The notes beneath the pieces are model-generated. The model was given only the letters and a program-made list of their open reading frames with translations. It was not told where the DNA came from and made no database searches. Shown piece by piece: positions 62,203 through 64,000 of a stretch of DNA of 64,000 nt. The translations under genes were made by a program, and so were the position numbers. This stretch comes from Hemibagrus wyckioides (Eukaryota; Chordata; Actinopteri; Siluriformes; Bagridae). The DNA is taken from positions 18,284,928-18,348,927 of the forward strand of contig NC_080711.1 in NCBI RefSeq assembly GCF_019097595.1, read 5' to 3'. Numbering within the stretch: position 1 is the first letter of the stretch; every line of letters starts with the position of its first letter.

Positions 62203-62291
62203 CTCACGCAGTAAATACTCAGCTGTGTCCTGTTTATAATCAGCATCTTCAGGAAAGTGATCAATCTTCTTACACACCCCACGAAATGTCC
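53185..62291 (-). CDS. CACNG3: CACNG3 (TARP gamma-3), exons 2-4, partial
   Basis: Transmembrane AMPA-receptor regulatory protein: a four-pass claudin-like membrane protein that controls receptor trafficking and gating at synapses (family knowledge). Exons on the minus strand: 62291-62208 (84 bases), 57026-56886 (141), 53603-53185 (419 with stop TGA at 53187-53185), joining in frame through GT-AG introns. Visible: end of the extracellular loop ([20 protein letters not shown]), TM2 ([20 protein letters not shown]), TM3 ([15 protein letters not shown] to GIIVYISAN), TM4 ([20 protein letters not shown]) and a cytoplasmic tail ending in the PDZ ligand [21 protein letters not shown] and the TNRC6A/RBBP6 neighbours favour gamma-3 over gamma-2. 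The tail after TM4 is about 83 residues, shorter than in mammals. Exon 1 (TM1, GLW motif) lies beyond the right edge. Confidence 0.93.
53684..54144 (-). mobile_element. Tc1-like relic, family C
   Basis: Inverted ends: gtttgcacacacctgaccat at the left and ggtttggtgtctacaaacc at the right, imperfectly complementary. The minus strand at about 53930-53990 resembles the C-terminal Tc1 transposase region around the S-P-D-x-N-P motif (gagccctgacatcaacccca). Internally deleted and frameshifted. Confidence 0.65.
54162..54714 (+). mobile_element. Tc1-like relic, family A, copy 3
   Basis: Ends tacaccgatcaggcataaca and tgactgatcagtgta, flanked by TA on both sides. It holds the longest intact reading frame of the family (54294-54701): [80 protein letters not shown]. 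This is the bipartite paired-type DNA-binding domain of a Tc1 transposase. After YTVQ it runs into the 3' end sequence and closes with ML, so the catalytic domain is absent. It lies in CACNG3 intron 3, opposite to the gene. Confidence 0.85.
55349..55643. mobile_element. MITE with TTACACTATGTAACA ends
   Basis: Left end ttacactatgtaacaaattt through ttgttcctgg, and right end ccaggaacaaaaatcgtgttacatagtgtaa, complementary over about 40 bases with small gaps. 295 bp, non-coding, AT-rich flanks. Confidence 0.75.
55679..55773. repeat. Tandem duplication, two units of about 45-52 bases
   Basis: gatgagtggctggttatagc, ttggcattatttggcattta, then the same again with a 6-7 base insertion (ttcacta) in the second unit. 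Confidence 0.8.
56886..57026 (-). CDS. CACNG3: CACNG3 exon 3
   Basis: 141-base exon encoding [19 protein letters not shown] and [20 protein letters not shown], that is TM2 and the start of TM3. Acceptor: a (TG)11 run followed by ttctcag in the transcript (57054-57027). Donor: gtaact, followed within 20 bases by an (AC)n run (56868-56848). The length is a multiple of three. Confidence 0.95.
59599..59722. repeat. (ACT)n and (AAT)n microsatellites
   Basis: ACT/ATT units at 59599-59651 and AAT units at 59680-59722. Confidence 0.9.
59830..59930 (-). mobile_element. SINE fragment
   Basis: On the minus strand the B-box region reads gggttaaaatcccagcatca, and the upstream part tggtgaaggctgtggggttagt resembles the head of the copies at 60225 and 61790. 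Confidence 0.45.
60225..60470 (+). mobile_element. tRNA-derived SINE
   Basis: B-box-like gggtttcaagcccc at 60263-60276 followed by agcaccaccaagctccactg, the same body as the minus-strand copy at 61790-61960. It ends ggtgataataaaaggc. Confidence 0.6.
60690..61000 (-). mobile_element. Fish interspersed repeat, SINE/LINE-tail type
   Basis: Reads tccatccattcattttctgt, actgcttatcc, cagacagcctgaagcctgtc and ends aaacatgctaaccactaatc. The complement of that end (ggttagcatgttt) matches the start of the copy at 63890 (gcttagtggttagtacgt), which runs the other way. Confidence 0.6.
61171..61247. repeat. (AGAT)n microsatellite
   Basis: About 19 tetranucleotide units, directly followed by actttattgaacccatgagt, a junction commonly seen at the 3' end of fish retroelement copies. 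Confidence 0.9.
61248..61700 (-). repeat. Diverged retroelement-like block beside (AGAT)n
   Basis: Begins ctttattgaacccatgagtg and later has gggaatgggaagaatgacct, phrases typical of a decayed fish retroelement tail with a GATA-type end. The class is uncertain. Confidence 0.35.
61790..61960 (-). mobile_element. tRNA-derived SINE, minus orientation
   Basis: On the minus strand: A-box-like tagctagatggttaagg, B-box-like gggattcaagccc, then cagcactggcaagctgccac and tgagcaaggccctcaaccc, followed by a 12-base C run (G run at 61834-61845). Confidence 0.65.
62208..62291 (-). CDS. CACNG3: CACNG3 exon 2
   Basis: 84-base exon encoding [20 protein letters not shown] and DTAEYLL, the end of the first extracellular loop; this is the usual exon length in TARPs. 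Donor gtgagt is followed by (CT)n then (CA)n in the transcript, and the upstream intron end is also CU-rich (62340-62400). Confidence 0.95.
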
Positions 62292-63068
62292 CTACAGAGA
62301 AACACAAAGGGAGAGATTGAAAAAGAGATAGAGACAGTACAATGTGAAGGAAAGCCAGAAAAAGTGGAGAGAGTGAGAGAGAGAGAGAGAGAGAGAGGAG
62401 AGTCAGATACAAAGTGAAGAGACAGAGAGACAGATACCCAGTGTGAATATTAAATATTTTATATCTTTAAGTTTCAAACATTTGTTTTCCTTTGTGTTAT
62501 TAATATGGATGGTCACACTGAGTGCTGTCTGTGTGTGTGTGTGTGTTTGTGCTTGGCTGCACGCTCAAGATGACAAATGAACAAAAATAACACGGCTGCC
62601 CTCAGGCAGAGCACGCACCACACACACACACACACACATACACACACACACACTAAAATGAGGTTTAGTGGCCCTGATAGTGCACTGTGTCTACTAATTA
62701 GTACACTGTGTGTACTAATAGTATAAACATGTCACACAGCAGCAACACTCTTTCCACTGATCATCACACACTCATTCATCACCATCATCCGATTGACCAC
62801 GCAGAATAGAAAAAATGCAAATGTTTAAACCTTCCAAGACCCTGATAAGATAAAAGAATGATACATATCAGGTACATGATTCCTTTAGAAACTAAAATTT
62901 AGTCTGATTTCAACCATTTTTCTTTAAAAATTGCGCTTAGCCACAATACTAAATCAAAACCCAATGACCAGAGATGCCGCTCCCACCAGAAGTGACAGAT
63001 TACTGCTTAAAACTCTTGGTTAAAACAATGGAATGTAAGCATCAACAAAACTAAAACCATTCAATATT

Positions 63069-63273
63069 TACTATATTGCCAAAAGTTTTGGGACATCTGC
63101 CTTTACATGCTCATGAATTTAATATGGAGTTGGCCCGCCCTTTGCAGCTATAACAGCTTCAAATCTTCTGAGAAGGCTTTCCACAAGGTTTTTTGACCAT
63201 TCCACTAGACACACATTTGTGAGGTCAGGCACTGCTGTTGGACGAGAAGGCCTGGCTTTTGGCAATATAGTTT
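63069..63273. mobile_element. MITE derived from Tc1 family B, about 205 bp
   Basis: Inverted ends actatattgccaaaag and cttttggcaatatagt. The interior (catgaatttaatatggagtt, tttgcagctataacagcttc, gaggtcaggcactgctgttg) matches the loop of the 13268-14003 locus, so this is a deletion derivative of that family. Confidence 0.75.
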
Positions 63274-63889
63274 ATAAAAAAGGCATAAACACAATACAAC
63301 ACAAAACAAAATACATGTAACAACTACACAGCATTAACGTTGAAGCAGAACACTGGAGAAAATCTGTGAGTATTGAGCGCCTGAGAATAAAGAGAAAATA
63401 ATTCATAACATAATTTGCTCACTAAAAACTAAAAACTACAGTCGTTCCTTTTTTTGTAATCTATCAAGGTGAGCAATAAAACATTCTTGAGAATTCTTTT
63501 CAGCTACACATTCCATTAAACACAACATTTGTGAATTATTTACATTTTTCTTGTAACATGTTTCTTATATTATTTAACATGATGTGTATTGAGATAGACA
63601 CATCCTTTCTGAGTGTGTGTAGAGTGTGTATGGCCAAAGTTCTTGTCACACATGCACATACCACAAAACCAGCATCAGTATCAAGTAACATGATGCGATG
63701 TGTTGTGACGACGGCAGCGGACTGTACAAATGTATTTATTTATTTACTACTGTTTATGGTGGAAAAACTGTAATCATGTAGAGATGTAGTCTGCACAAGC
63801 TTTGCTCTTTTTAATAGTCACAATTTGTTATGCAGCTTATGACAACAAGCACCATGATGGTGTAAAACAAAATAACCGCTGGGGGAACA

Positions 63890-64000
63890 GTGGCTTAGTG
63901 GTTAGTACGTCCCTCTTAGACCTTCAAGGTTTGGGGTTTAATTCCTGCCTCTGTGTGTATGGAGTTTACATATAATTCCTTTATTTTCCTCTGGGTAGGT
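63890..64000 (+). mobile_element. tRNA-derived SINE, cut by the window edge
   Basis: A-box-like tggcttagtggttagta, B-box-like ggtttggggtttaattcc, followed by tctgtgtgtatggagtttac. Same family as 60690-61000, opposite orientation. Confidence 0.6.

Larger units (their letters stand above)
57027..62207 (-). other. CACNG3: CACNG3 intron 2
   Basis: 5.2 kb intron. It holds anonymous sequence at 57060-58980, microsatellites at 59599-59651, 59680-59722 and 61171-61247, SINE-like copies at 59830-59930, 60225-60470, 60690-61000 and 61790-61960, and GT/GA repeats directly after the exon 2 donor (62149-62201). Confidence 0.85.
62292..64000 (-). other. CACNG3: CACNG3 intron 1 (partial)
   Basis: Holds a (GA)n at 62368-62400, a (GT)n at 62527-62548, CA repeats at 62617-62652, a Tc1-derived MITE (63069-63273) and a SINE start at 63890. 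The rest is anonymous. Confidence 0.8.

Noticed and set aside
1..64000. An undescribed multi-gene system such as a defence or biosynthetic cluster
   Set aside because: The window is explained by three conserved vertebrate genes plus ordinary fish repeats; no unassigned conserved coding block remains.

Overview
This is vertebrate nuclear DNA, almost certainly from a ray-finned (teleost) fish. It is AT-rich and intron-rich, with long non-coding stretches, dense microsatellites and many Tc1/mariner, hAT-like and tRNA-derived SINE relics typical of fish genomes. Three protein-coding genes can be rebuilt exon by exon, all with GT-AG introns. Together they match the vertebrate TNRC6A - RBBP6 - CACNG3 neighbourhood (human 16p12). 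Species cannot be fixed from the sequence; the repeat content fits an otophysan fish, which is inference.

Layout. Positions 1-5124 (+) hold the last 11 coding exons of TNRC6A (GW182, the Argonaute partner in miRNA silencing), including the split PAM2 motif, the RRM and the C-terminal silencing region. A 4.7 kb 3' UTR follows and ends at a triple AATAAA near 9826-9839. Positions 9.9-16.3 kb are a transposon graveyard: a TTA-flanked MITE, two hAT-type MITEs with readable 8-bp target duplications, a long inverted repeat carrying a nested Tc1 relic, and a fold-back made of two Tc1 relics. RBBP6 lies complete on the minus strand, with stop codon at 17128-17130 and start codon at 32133-32135. It has 17 coding exons and 1,748 codons: DWNN ubiquitin-like domain, CCHC zinc knuckle, RING/U-box, Pro-rich region, SR domain and Lys-rich tail. 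Its promoter and 5' UTR lie around 32.1-33 kb.

Positions 33-53 kb are intergenic, holding decayed Tc1, Ty3/gypsy and LINE pieces, SINEs, a TTAA-type MITE and microsatellites. From 53185 to the right edge lie the last three coding exons of CACNG3 (a TARP, the AMPA-receptor auxiliary subunit gamma-3) on the minus strand; its first exon is beyond the window. The large CACNG3 introns carry more Tc1 and SINE copies.

The genes do not form one pathway. TNRC6A acts in cytoplasmic miRNA silencing, RBBP6 in nuclear 3'-end processing and ubiquitin transfer, CACNG3 at synapses. I found no unknown multi-gene system. The most interesting signals are RNA-level: complementary UG and CA repeats hugging CACNG3 exon 3, CU repeats hugging exon 2, a predicted DWNN-only RBBP6 isoform ending in intron 3, a weak splice donor inside the TNRC6A PAM2 motif, and non-autonomous Tc1 subfamilies recognisable by shared deletion junctions.
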